A DNA stretch of 64,000 nt from Myxococcota bacterium. GTDB taxonomy: Bacteria > Myxococcota > XYA12-FULL-58-9 > JALHOP01. The notes under the pieces were generated by a model. The model was not told where the DNA came from and did not search any database. It saw only the letters and a program-made list of their open reading frames with translations. The stretch covers positions 1 through 64,000 of the forward strand of contig JALHOP010000010.1 in assembly GCA_022842935.1 (NCBI GenBank), written 5' to 3'. This document shows positions 43,351 to 51,903 of the stretch, piece by piece; positions within the stretch are counted from its first letter, which is position 1; the number at the start of each line of letters is the position of its first letter. Made by a program: the position numbers and the translations under genes.

Positions 43351-43368
43351 CCAAGGAGGAGTTTAACG

Positions 43369-44211
43369 ATGGCCAGCACTACGTTGCCCCCCGCGCCCGT
43401 GCGAGCCACTGCGTCGTTGACGTCCTCACCGTGCGAAGAATCCCCCAATGACCGCCGTAGCGTACGCAAGCTCCGCATCGGCGCCATCGGTGACACACAC
43501 TACGCGATGAGCTCGAGTGGTTCGCTGCACCCCTATTTCCAAGATCTACGCCGCTACGCAGATGTGTTGCTCCTCTGCGGCGACCTCACGGACCACGGTC
43601 TACCGGACGAGGCGAAGGCGCTGGCCGTCGACCTCTCCGCTGTCCGACTGCCGATGGTCGCAGTCCTAGGCAATCACGACTACGAGGCCGGCAAAGCGGA
43701 CGAGGTGGCGAACATCATCCGCAACGCTGGCGTCGAGGTACTCGACGGCGATGCCATCATGATCGGCGGTGTCGGTTTTGCTGGGGTCAAGGGCTTCGGT
43801 GGAGGGTTCGACCGCCACATGCTGCAGCCCTGGGGCGAAACCGGCGTGAAGGACTTCGCGCGCGCCGCGGTCGAAGAAGCTCTGAAGCTCGATAGTGCTC
43901 TTGCCAAGGTTCGCTCGCCGCACCGCATCGTGCTCATGCACTACGGCCCCGTGCGCGGCACCTCGGAGGGAGAGCCACCTGAAATCTTCCCTTTCCTGGG
44001 CTCGAGTCGCCTGGAGGAACCCTGCAATCGCTACGCCGCCACCTTCGTCGTCCACGGCCACGTCCACCGTGGCGCGCCCGAGGCAACGACGAGCACGGGG
44101 ATCCCTGTTTACAACGTCGCGCTACCGCTCTTGCGACGTCTCTATCCCGATGGGCCCGCCCTGAAGGTCATCGAGATCGATGTCGCACGTGAGTCGACGA
44201 CAGCCGGTTGA
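43369..44211 (+). CDS. Calcineurin-like metallophosphoesterase
   Basis: A 280-residue protein with a strong ribosome-binding site (AAGGAGGAG). A 33-residue Ser/Thr/Pro N-terminal extension precedes the core: IGAIGDTHYA, LLLCGDLTDHG, VLGNHDYEAG, LMHYGPVRG and FVVHGHVHRG. No signal peptide. It is distinct from the enzyme at 8795. Its pairing with a nucleotidyltransferase-fold gene could mean opposing reactions on one substrate, but that is only an inference. Confidence 0.9.
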   Translation: MASTTLPPAPVRATASLTSSPCEESPNDRRSVRKLRIGAIGDTHYAMSSSGSLHPYFQDLRRYADVLLLCGDLTDHGLPDEAKALAVDLSAVRLPMVAVLGNHDYEAGKADEVANIIRNAGVEVLDGDAIMIGGVGFAGVKGFGGGFDRHMLQPWGETGVKDFARAAVEEALKLDSALAKVRSPHRIVLMHYGPVRGTSEGEPPEIFPFLGSSRLEEPCNRYAATFVVHGHVHRGAPEATTSTGIPVYNVALPLLRRLYPDGPALKVIEIDVARESTTAG

Positions 44212-44253
44212 TTTGCGGAGAACGAGCCCTTAGCTTGCGCGCGGGGTACCTCC

Positions 44254-45300
44254 ATGAAGATCAGCGCGGTGGGCGTAGGTTTCCCGGCGCATTACTACGA
44301 TCAGGCGACGCTCATCGACGCGGCAAAGCGTATGTGGAGCGGTCGGTTCTTTAACCCGGCACGCCTGACACAGCTGCAGGAGAACGTCCTCGTCGGTGGA
44401 CGGCACCTCGCGCTCCCCATCGAACGCTACGGTGAGCTACAGGGGTTCGGCGCTGCCAACGACGCCTACATCGAGGTCGCCACCGAGGTTGGCGAGGCAG
44501 CGCTCCGCGACGCCCTCAGCGCCGCCAAGCTCGCACCGCGCGACATCGATCACCTGTTTTTCGTGTCCGTCACAGGCATCGCGACGCCGTCGATCGATGC
44601 CCGTCTGGTCAATCGCCTCGGCCTGCGCAGCGACGTCAAACGAACGCCGATCTTTGGACTCGGCTGTGTCGCGGGTGCCGCGGGGGTCGCGCGCGCCGCT
44701 GACTACGTCAAGGCTTACCCGGACCAAGTTGCCGCGTTGGTGTCGGTCGAGCTGTGTAGCCTGACCCTGCAACGCGACGACCTGTCGATTGCAAACCTGA
44801 TCGCGAGCGGCCTCTTCGGCGACGGTGGCGCCGCTGTCCTGATCGCCGGAGCGGACACAACCCGACAAGGCCCCCGCATCGTCGCCAGCCGCTCGGTGTT
44901 CTATCCCGACACCGAAGAGGTCATGGGCTGGCGGCTAACGAGCGAGGGCTTCCGTGTCGTGCTGTCGCCGGAGGTACCAGCGATGACCCGCCATCTGCGC
45001 GGTGACGCTGAACGTTTTCTCGCCGCGCACGGCCTGACTCTCGCCGACATCTCTCGCTTCGTCTGCCACTCTGGCGGCCCCAAGGTCCTCGCGGGCGTAG
45101 AAGAGGCTTTCGGACTATCGCGGGACAAGCTTGCCCTCTCGTGGAAGTCCCTTGCCGAGGTCGGAAATCTTTCTAGTGCTTCCGTACTCCTGGTCCTGCG
45201 TGACACGCTAGCCGACACGCGTATCGCTCCGGGTAGCTACGGTCTCATGATCGCGATGGGCCCCGGCTTTTGCTCGGAGCTGGTGCTGTTGCAATGGTGA
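44254..45300 (+). CDS. Type III polyketide synthase (chalcone/alkylresorcinol synthase family)
   Basis: A 348-residue ketosynthase homodimer subunit. Catalytic triad: Cys138 (FGLGCVAGAAG), His272 (VCHSGGPKVL) and Asn305 (EVGNLSSASVL). The terminal GPGFCSELVLLQW is a family hallmark. It condenses malonyl-CoA onto an acyl starter to give resorcinols or pyrones. Downstream ACP and fatty-acyl-AMP ligase genes suggest long-chain acyl starters. Its stop is overlapped by the methyltransferase gene. Confidence 0.93.
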   Translation: MKISAVGVGFPAHYYDQATLIDAAKRMWSGRFFNPARLTQLQENVLVGGRHLALPIERYGELQGFGAANDAYIEVATEVGEAALRDALSAAKLAPRDIDHLFFVSVTGIATPSIDARLVNRLGLRSDVKRTPIFGLGCVAGAAGVARAADYVKAYPDQVAALVSVELCSLTLQRDDLSIANLIASGLFGDGGAAVLIAGADTTRQGPRIVASRSVFYPDTEEVMGWRLTSEGFRVVLSPEVPAMTRHLRGDAERFLAAHGLTLADISRFVCHSGGPKVLAGVEEAFGLSRDKLALSWKSLAEVGNLSSASVLLVLRDTLADTRIAPGSYGLMIAMGPGFCSELVLLQW

Positions 45301-45839
45301 TTGCCTACCTGGTCCTTATCGCGGCTGTGGCGTGCGAGCGCCTCTTCGAGCTAGCCCTGAGCCGCCGTCACGCGCGCGCCGCTTTCGCCCGCGGCGGCGT
45401 CGAATTCGGAGCGGGTCACTTCCGCGTCATGAGCATCATGCACACGGCGTTCCTCGTCGCGTGTGCCCTCGAGGTCGTACTGCTCGAGCGTGCCTTTCTG
45501 CCCTGGCTCGGCTGGCCTGCCTTGGGGCTAGTCGCTGGTGCGCAAGCGTTGCGCTATTGGGCCATCGTCGCACTCGCTGACCGGTGGAACGTGCGCGTGA
45601 TCGTGGTCCCGGGTGAACCAGCAGTGCGCCGAGGCCCCTACCGCTTCCTGCGCCACCCAAACTACCTCGCGGTCGTCATCGAGATGGCGGCGTTACCGCT
45701 CGTGCACGGAGCCTATTTGACCGCTATCGCGTTCAGCGTGGCCAATGCCGTGGTCCTCGGGGTACGTATTCGCTGCGAGGAGCAGGCGTTGCGCACACAC
45801 TGTGCCTATGACGAACGTTTTGCGCGGAGAGCATCGTGA
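45294..45839 (+). CDS. Isoprenylcysteine methyltransferase (ICMT)-like membrane methyltransferase
   Basis: The ATG at 45294 overlaps the PKS stop and gives 181 residues. Several membrane segments and the ICMT signature GPYRFLRHPNYLAVVIEM, ending CEEQAL...YDERF. In alkylresorcinol clusters (SrsB type) such enzymes O-methylate the phenolic lipid at the membrane. That specific role is inferred from context. Confidence 0.88.
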   Translation: MVIAYLVLIAAVACERLFELALSRRHARAAFARGGVEFGAGHFRVMSIMHTAFLVACALEVVLLERAFLPWLGWPALGLVAGAQALRYWAIVALADRWNVRVIVVPGEPAVRRGPYRFLRHPNYLAVVIEMAALPLVHGAYLTAIAFSVANAVVLGVRIRCEEQALRTHCAYDERFARRAS

Positions 45840-46078
45840 CCGAAGGCGATATCTTCCACGGCGTCAGCGAGCTCGTCATCAAGACCATGAAGCGCGAGGT
45901 CGAGCTTTCGATGACGACTGATTTTCGACGCGACCTGCAGCTCGATTCGCTGAAGCTGTTGGAGCTGGTCGTCGCCATCGAGGACCGTTTCGAGGTCTGC
46001 CTCGATCCCAGCGACGAAGCGGCGCTCGTCACGGTCGGGGATGTCGTTCGCTTTCTGGCCACGCGAGTGTCGAAGTGA
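45836..46078 (+). CDS. Acyl carrier protein
   Basis: A GTG at 45836 (GTGA overlap) gives 80 residues: the phosphopantetheine site is Ser38 in LQLDSLKLLELV, followed by EDRFEVCLDPSDEAALVTVGDVVRFL, the standard ACP helix order. It overlaps the AMP-ligase gene. It most likely carries the fatty acyl starter from the ligase to the PKS. Confidence 0.92.
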   Translation: MTEGDIFHGVSELVIKTMKREVELSMTTDFRRDLQLDSLKLLELVVAIEDRFEVCLDPSDEAALVTVGDVVRFLATRVSK

Positions 46079-47793
46079 AAACCCTTGCCGATGTGTTGAC
46101 GCGCGCGGCGGCGTCACCGCAGGCCGTGACCTTCATCGATGCGCGCGGCGGTGAGGAGCGTGTCGCGTACGTCGCCGTGGCCGATCGCGCCCGTGCTGCC
46201 GCCGCCATGTTACGCAAGCATGGTGTCGAGCCACAGGAGCGTGTCGGCATCATCCTCCCTACGAGCATCGGCTTCTTTGACGCGTTCTTCGGGTGCATCA
46301 TCGCCGGCGCCGTGCCCGTGCCGCTCTATCCGCCGACGCGGCTCGGGCGGCTCGACGAATATCACGAACGTACAGCTCAAATGTTGCGTTCGGTCGATGC
46401 CAAGCTCGTCATCACTGACGGCCGCGCCGGTAAGGTGATCGGCAACACCATGCTTGCGGCACAACCGGCGCGCGGGTGGCTCGACGTCCGCGAGCTGACA
46501 CGCGACATGGTCGCGGTGATGCGTCCCACGCTCGGCGAAGACGATATCGCCTTCGTTCAGTTCTCGTCCGGTACGACCGGAGCGCCCAAGCCCATCGTCT
46601 TGACGCACAGGCAGATCCTCTCGAACGTAACGGCGATCTTAGGCGCCATCGACGAGGCTTATCCGCTCGCGGCGCCCGAACGCCACAGCTGCGTGAGCTG
46701 GTTGCCGCTCTACCACGACATGGGGCTCATAGGCTGTGTCCTTGCCGCTTTAGCGTACCCAGGCGAGCTAACCCTGCTGGGGCCAGAGACCTTCGTTACC
46801 GACCCGGTGCGTTGGCTGCGAACCATATCGGAGAAGCGCGCAACCATCAGCGCAGCTCCGAGCTTCGCTTATTCGCTATGCCTCGAGCGCATCGACGAGA
46901 CTGAGCTCGTCGGGGTGAACCTGTCTTCGTGGCGCGTGGGCCTGAACGGTGCCGAGCCGGTAGCGCCGGCTGTCATGACCCGTTTCAGTGAGCGTTTTGC
47001 CCGTCGCGGCTTGCGCCCCGAGACCCTGACGCCAGTTTATGGGCTTGCCGAGGCGACGCTCGCGGTCACCTTCAGCGATCTCAAAGGAAAATGGAGCGTA
47101 TCGCGCTTCGATACGCAAAAGCTTGCGGGTGAGGGAGTCGCTGTTCCCGACGAAGAGGGCATGCAGCTTGTCGCCCTCGGTCGGCCGTTGCCTTCGATAC
47201 AGCTCCGCATCGCCAGCGAGGACGGTGTCGGGCTCGCGGAGAATACGCTGGGCCGCATCCAGATTCGTGGCCCGTCGGTGACGCGCGGCTACCTCGGTGA
47301 GCCACCGCGCGCCGTCGACGCCTGGCTCGACACCGGGGACACGGGCTTCATCCACGGCGGCGAGCTCTTCGTTTACGGCCGCACGAAAGACATCATCGTC
47401 CTGCGTGGCCGCAAATATGCACCCCAAGACATCGAACACGCGGTGAGCGCCGTCCCGGGAGTCCGCGCTGGCTGCGTCGCGGCGGTCGGAATCACCGGCC
47501 CCGAGGGTGAAGAGCTTCACGTGTTCGTCGAGCACGCGCGCGGCAAGACCATCGACGAGGCGGCCGTACGTGACGCCATCGGCTCCGCCACGGGGTTCAA
47601 CGAGCTGCGCGTCGTGGTGCTAGAACCTGGGACGCTACCGCGGACATCGAGTGGCAAGATTTCGCGATCCGACACGGCGCGACGCTTCCGTGCAGGGACT
47701 TTGACCCCGCCGGCCCCCCTTTCGATGCTAAAGCTCGGCATCACCGCCCTGCGCTCGAAGCTCGCAATGGTGAAGACACGGAGTGGCACGTGA
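46075..47793 (+). CDS. Fatty-acyl-AMP ligase (FAAL)-like enzyme
   Basis: A 572-residue ANL-superfamily enzyme from a GTG overlapping the ACP stop. Nucleotide loop FVQFSSGTTGAPKPIVLTH, SWLPLYHDMGLIG and PVPLYPPTRLGRLDEY are FAAL marks, as is RGRKYAPQDIEHAV near residue 440. The C-terminal TSSGKISRSDTAR has the A10 lysine. FAALs load acyl-AMP onto a carrier protein rather than CoA, matching the adjacent ACP gene. About 40 extra residues follow the usual end. Confidence 0.9.
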   Translation: MKTLADVLTRAAASPQAVTFIDARGGEERVAYVAVADRARAAAAMLRKHGVEPQERVGIILPTSIGFFDAFFGCIIAGAVPVPLYPPTRLGRLDEYHERTAQMLRSVDAKLVITDGRAGKVIGNTMLAAQPARGWLDVRELTRDMVAVMRPTLGEDDIAFVQFSSGTTGAPKPIVLTHRQILSNVTAILGAIDEAYPLAAPERHSCVSWLPLYHDMGLIGCVLAALAYPGELTLLGPETFVTDPVRWLRTISEKRATISAAPSFAYSLCLERIDETELVGVNLSSWRVGLNGAEPVAPAVMTRFSERFARRGLRPETLTPVYGLAEATLAVTFSDLKGKWSVSRFDTQKLAGEGVAVPDEEGMQLVALGRPLPSIQLRIASEDGVGLAENTLGRIQIRGPSVTRGYLGEPPRAVDAWLDTGDTGFIHGGELFVYGRTKDIIVLRGRKYAPQDIEHAVSAVPGVRAGCVAAVGITGPEGEELHVFVEHARGKTIDEAAVRDAIGSATGFNELRVVVLEPGTLPRTSSGKISRSDTARRFRAGTLTPPAPLSMLKLGITALRSKLAMVKTRSGT

Positions 47794-48902
47794 GGCCGTT
47801 GCTCGTCGTCGGGGCCGGCCCGGTCGGCCTCGCGGTCGCTATCGCGGCACGCCTCCGTGGTATCGCTTGCATCGTCATCGATCGACGTGAGCCGCCCTGT
47901 GACAAAGCCTGCGGCGAAGGGTTGCTACCGCACGGTCTGAAGGAGCTGGCGGAGCTGGGTGTCAAGCCACCGATCGCGCACCCCTTCGTGGGCATTCGCT
48001 ACATCGACGGGGAAAGGACCGCTGCGGCGAGTTTCCCTGAACCCGCCCTCGGCGTACGCCGTATCGTGCTCTCAGAGACCCTGCTGCGCCGCGCCAAAGA
48101 AGTCGGCTGCGATGTCCGCTTTGGCGTATCGGCAACCGAGCTGCGCGACCAGCGTGACCACGTGGTCTTGACCACGAGCGACGGCGAGATCGAAGGCAGA
48201 CTGCTGGTCGGAGCGGATGGCTTACACAGCAAGGTCCGCGAGCTCGCCGGCATCGAGGTGCGTCCAGGGCCGTTTCCCCGCTACGGGGCGCGTCGGCACT
48301 ACGCCATCCGCCCCTGGTCCGACCACGTCGATGTTCACTGGCACGACACGTGCGAAGCTTACGTGACGCCAGTGGCGAGCAACTGTGTCGGTGTCGCAAT
48401 CATCAGCCACGGAAAGCTCGTCTCGTTCGACGAGGCGCTCGAGCGTTTCCCCGCCCTCACCGCCCGCTTGGCTCACGCCGAGATCGTATCGCCGCTGCGC
48501 GGAGCGGGACCCTTTCATCAACGCGTCGAGAGCCGGCACCTTGGTCATGTGGCGCTCGTCGGCGATGCGGCGGGCTACGTCGACGCGCTAACGGGTGAAG
48601 GTCTGTCGATAGGGTTTGCTTGTGCGCGCGCTCTCGTGGACGTCGTCGCGCGTGACCAGCCACTCGCGGTCTACGAGCAACACTACCGACGCCTAACGCG
48701 GGGCTACTATCGTACCACCCGACTCATGCTCGCCTTGGCGCGCCGCCCAGCCCTGCGCCGCCAGGCGATCAAGGTCCTCTCGCGCACGCCCCGCGTGTTC
48801 GCCGCGCTGCTCGCCATGCACGCAGGCTATCCGATGACCCGCAGCACGTTGCTTGGTCGCAAATCATCGTCCTCGATTTCCCGGCTCGTTGGCACATCAT
48901 AG
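47790..48902 (+). CDS. FAD-dependent monooxygenase (PHBH/geranylgeranyl-reductase-like fold)
   Basis: A GTG start overlaps the ligase stop (GTGA); 370 residues. Rossmann motif VVGAGPVGLAVAIAARLRG, RREPPCDKACGEGLLP, LVGADGLHSKVRE and GDAAGYVDALTGEGLSIGF are present. In Srs-type phenolic-lipid clusters a flavin hydroxylase oxidises the methylated resorcinol to a quinone; this gene occupies that place. Its last 76 bases overlap the end of the convergent methyltransferase gene. Confidence 0.88.
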   Translation: MRPLLVVGAGPVGLAVAIAARLRGIACIVIDRREPPCDKACGEGLLPHGLKELAELGVKPPIAHPFVGIRYIDGERTAAASFPEPALGVRRIVLSETLLRRAKEVGCDVRFGVSATELRDQRDHVVLTTSDGEIEGRLLVGADGLHSKVRELAGIEVRPGPFPRYGARRHYAIRPWSDHVDVHWHDTCEAYVTPVASNCVGVAIISHGKLVSFDEALERFPALTARLAHAEIVSPLRGAGPFHQRVESRHLGHVALVGDAAGYVDALTGEGLSIGFACARALVDVVARDQPLAVYEQHYRRLTRGYYRTTRLMLALARRPALRRQAIKVLSRTPRVFAALLAMHAGYPMTRSTLLGRKSSSSISRLVGTS

Positions 48903-49465
48903 GTCGCGAGGAGCTCGACGTTCGACGTCGGGGCGTACGCTCGCCTGGGATCACCGACGAGCACAGTGGCGCCTCGACGGGCCAACTCTCGAAACCAGCG
49001 CGTCCCCGCTTCGGCGAGCGGCCGCTCGTAGAAGACGTCGCCAGCCAAGACGACGTCGTAGCCCGTGAGGTCCTCGCCGACGACATCGCGTAAGGCGACT
49101 TCGAGTGTGACCGCGTTGAGCGCCGCGTTTAGACGCGCGGCTTGGGCAGCAAACGGGTCGAGCTCGCTCGCGCCGATATGGAGCGCGCCGGCCTTCGCCG
49201 CCGCGATCGCGACGAGGCCAGAGCCGGTCGCGAAATCGAAGACGCGGCGCCCGCGCACGACCTCGGGATGGTCGAGAATGTAGCGCGCGAGTCCTTGGCC
49301 ACCGGCCCAAGCAAAGGCCCAGAACGGCGGGGGCATGTCTTCGGAAGCAAGGACAGCCGCCGTCGACCGCCAAAGCGGTGTCAACTCGGTGGCAAGATGC
49401 AAGCGTAGCTCGGGGACGAGCCCAGGCGATGCAGTCGCGGTGTTCGCGACGATGAATGCGCACAT
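48827..49465 (-). CDS. METTL20/ETFB-lysine-methyltransferase-like protein
   Basis: The ATG at 49465 gives 212 residues, beginning FIVANTATASPGLVPELRLHLATELTPLWR, a start typical of this family. SAM-binding FDFATGSGLVAIAAAKAGA and the active-site AGDVFYERPLA follow. METTL20 homologues methylate lysines of the electron-transfer flavoprotein beta subunit. It is the last gene of a minus-strand operon with two redox proteins, which may point to a flavoprotein target. Confidence 0.8.
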   Translation of the reverse strand: MCAFIVANTATASPGLVPELRLHLATELTPLWRSTAAVLASEDMPPPFWAFAWAGGQGLARYILDHPEVVRGRRVFDFATGSGLVAIAAAKAGALHIGASELDPFAAQAARLNAALNAVTLEVALRDVVGEDLTGYDVVLAGDVFYERPLAEAGTRWFRELARRGATVLVGDPRRAYAPTSNVELLATYDVPTSREIEDDDLRPSNVLRVIG

Positions 49466-49488
49466 GGCGTCGGGAGAGCGCCGCACGG

Positions 49489-50592
49489 CTACGTGATGAT
49501 GGGCAGGCTTGCGCGCCCCGGACCGCGTCGCACGGCTTCCTGTGGATCGTTGCGGGTGACGTTCTCGAGCGTCAGGACGCCACGCGGGCAGACCTCGGCA
49601 CACATGCCACAGCCCACGCAGGAAGCGCGGGTGAAGCTCTGGTTGGTTTGGGCGTAGCTGCGCACGTCGATACCCATCTCGCAGTACTTCGAGCAAAGAC
49701 CGCACGAGATGCACATGTCTTTCTTCACGCGAATGCGAAAGCGCCCGATTTTCTGAACCAGTCCGAGCATCGCCGCCATCGGGCAGAAGTTACGGCACCA
49801 GATGCGCGTGCCCCCGATGGGGTACAGACCAACGCCGATGACGCCGGAGAGGACTGCGCCGACGACGAGACCGTAGATCTCGCGATATTGGCCCGCGACC
49901 GCGACGATGGGTGACTCCTCGGGCAGCAACGCGGACCCAATCGCCAGCGCCGTCGCGAGCAAGGCGGCGATCAGCACGGTGTGAATCGCGACCTTCTCGA
50001 AGCGCCATGACGTCGTGCTTTTCGAGCTCAGGTGGCGGAATGGTTCACCGGCCGTGTTTGCGAGACCGCCACAGCCGCACACCCAGGAGCAATACCAGCG
50101 TTTACCGAAGAAGACGCCCAGTACCGGCACCATCACGAGCGCACCGACAACGCTATAGACGACGTACGGCCATGGCAGACTGGTGATGCTATCGGGATAG
50201 AAGTAGTCGATCTTCAGCGGCCACAGATAGCTGAAGTAGTACTCTGGCTGCCCCGCCTGCTTGAGCATCTGTGGGACGCTGAAGCCGAGGGTAACCTGGA
50301 CGACCATGACCACGGTCGTGCGGACTACTTGGTAGCGGTTGTGCCGGTACTTCCAGAGCATCCAGCAGCCACCGAGCACGATCGCCAGGCTATACAAAGC
50401 GCCATAGAGAACCCACTTGCTCGACAGGCCGAGTCTCTCGGCCCACGGAGAGAAGAGGTCGGGGACGCCGTATTGGCCGCCGAAATAGAGAACGACGTAG
50501 AACGTGAAGATCACGGCCGAAAGCGCCCAGGCAGTGACGCCCCGGTGAGTGACATCGTGGAGTAGCCAGCCACGCACTCCAGCCTTACGCAT
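49489..50592 (-). CDS. Membrane 4Fe-4S protein, NapH/NosR-like
   Basis: A 367-residue protein with about five membrane segments. CSWVCGCGG and WCRNFCPMAA give two membrane-proximal Cys pairs as in NapH/NosR/CcoG. The C-terminal ferredoxin domain has CISCGLCSKYCEMGIDV and CVGCGMCAEVCP (the usual fourth-cysteine Pro is Glu in the first motif). It probably passes electrons between a quinol and soluble carriers. 18 bases separate it from the flavin reductase gene. Confidence 0.88.
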   Translation of the reverse strand: MRKAGVRGWLLHDVTHRGVTAWALSAVIFTFYVVLYFGGQYGVPDLFSPWAERLGLSSKWVLYGALYSLAIVLGGCWMLWKYRHNRYQVVRTTVVMVVQVTLGFSVPQMLKQAGQPEYYFSYLWPLKIDYFYPDSITSLPWPYVVYSVVGALVMVPVLGVFFGKRWYCSWVCGCGGLANTAGEPFRHLSSKSTTSWRFEKVAIHTVLIAALLATALAIGSALLPEESPIVAVAGQYREIYGLVVGAVLSGVIGVGLYPIGGTRIWCRNFCPMAAMLGLVQKIGRFRIRVKKDMCISCGLCSKYCEMGIDVRSYAQTNQSFTRASCVGCGMCAEVCPRGVLTLENVTRNDPQEAVRRGPGRASLPIIT

Positions 50593-50610
50593 GGGCAGGA
50601 CTCCCGAGCT

Positions 50611-51882
50611 TCACGAGGGGGATCTCGACCTCGTCGAATGCTGTAGATTCATCCGACCGAACTCGACGTCATGCTGAGCCTCGGCGAGGTGGCGAAGGAC
50701 ATAGGCGGGCGAGCGCCGCTCCGTGACCCAGCGAACGAGAACCTCGTTGTCCCAGCGCGAGCCCAACATGTTGAAACCAATGACGCGCGTCCCGTCATGG
50801 ACGATGCGTTGGCAGACGTGTTGGCCAGCGCGATGGCGAAAGATCGTGGGCGTGCCCGCGGGAGCGGACTCCACGTCACCGACCGTGGTGAACTCGATGT
50901 GAAAGAACTTCGAGCTGTTGAAGAACACCGGCGGTTCGTAGGCGACGTCATCGCCGAAGATGTTACGGGCGACCACGGCGCCGTGCCGCTTGGCCGAGTA
51001 CCAGATGGTCTCGATGAGCGGTCCCTTGGTAGGCCGCGCGATCTCGCAACAGTCGCCGCACGCAAAGACACCAGCGATGTCGGTTCGAAAGCGTTCGTCG
51101 ACCACGATACCTCGGCGGCTAGCCGGAGCGCTCTTCCAGGCCTTCATGCGGTCGAGATTGGCGCGGACCCCGATGCAGACCCCTAGGATGTCGCCAGCGT
51201 AGCGCTTGCCAGAGCTCGTGACCACCGCAGTGAAGCGGCCACCAGACGACTCGACCCGCTGCACGCTGTCTTCGACGACGACCTCGACGCCTTGCTCACG
51301 AAGGTGCGCGATAACCATCTGCGACTCTTCGCGCGACAGCGCAGCCGGCCAGTAGTAGGGCTCGCGAATCAAGAAGGTGGTGGCGATACCGTGATGCACT
51401 AAACACTCGACGAGCTCGATGCCGATGAGACCACCGCCGACGACCACCGCGCGCTTGGCGCTGGGGACCATGGCTTCACAAGCGTCGAGGTCCTGCATGG
51501 AAACGAAGTTGACGACGCCGTGCTTGACCTCGGTAAGGCCTTCCCAGTCGGGCTTGTTGGCGGTAGCGCCGAGTGCAAGCACCAGCACGTCGTAGGCGAT
51601 CGTCCTGCCGCCAGCGAGCTTGAGCTCACGCTTGTCGGCGTCGTGATCGACGACCCAATCGGTGACCAGCCCAATGTTGCGCTTGCGCCAGACGTCACGC
51701 TCGAGGGGCTCGAGGTCACGGCGATTCATCTTGTCCATGAACGCGTACATGAGCGCGGTGCGTGAGTAGAAGTACTCAGTCTCACCGCCGACAACCGTGA
51801 TGCGCGCGGAGGCGTCGCGGTCGCGCGCGTCGAGAGCGCAGGTGATGCCGGCGATACCGTTGCCGACGATGACGATGTGCAT
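50611..51882 (-). CDS. FAD-dependent pyridine-nucleotide oxidoreductase
   Basis: A 423-residue flavoprotein with FAD motif IVGNGIAGITCALDAR, LVLALGATANKP, a second Rossmann (KRAVVVGGGLIGIELVECL) and GVFACGDCCEIARP. This is the NirB/rubredoxin-reductase-like Pyr_redox_2 architecture with no visible redox cysteine pair. The adjoining 4Fe-4S membrane protein is a likely partner. Confidence 0.9.
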   Translation of the reverse strand: MHIVIVGNGIAGITCALDARDRDASARITVVGGETEYFYSRTALMYAFMDKMNRRDLEPLERDVWRKRNIGLVTDWVVDHDADKRELKLAGGRTIAYDVLVLALGATANKPDWEGLTEVKHGVVNFVSMQDLDACEAMVPSAKRAVVVGGGLIGIELVECLVHHGIATTFLIREPYYWPAALSREESQMVIAHLREQGVEVVVEDSVQRVESSGGRFTAVVTSSGKRYAGDILGVCIGVRANLDRMKAWKSAPASRRGIVVDERFRTDIAGVFACGDCCEIARPTKGPLIETIWYSAKRHGAVVARNIFGDDVAYEPPVFFNSSKFFHIEFTTVGDVESAPAGTPTIFRHRAGQHVCQRIVHDGTRVIGFNMLGSRWDNEVLVRWVTERRSPAYVLRHLAEAQHDVEFGRMNLQHSTRSRSPS

Positions 51883-51903
51883 GGCCCCGGGAATGTGCCC
51901 GGC

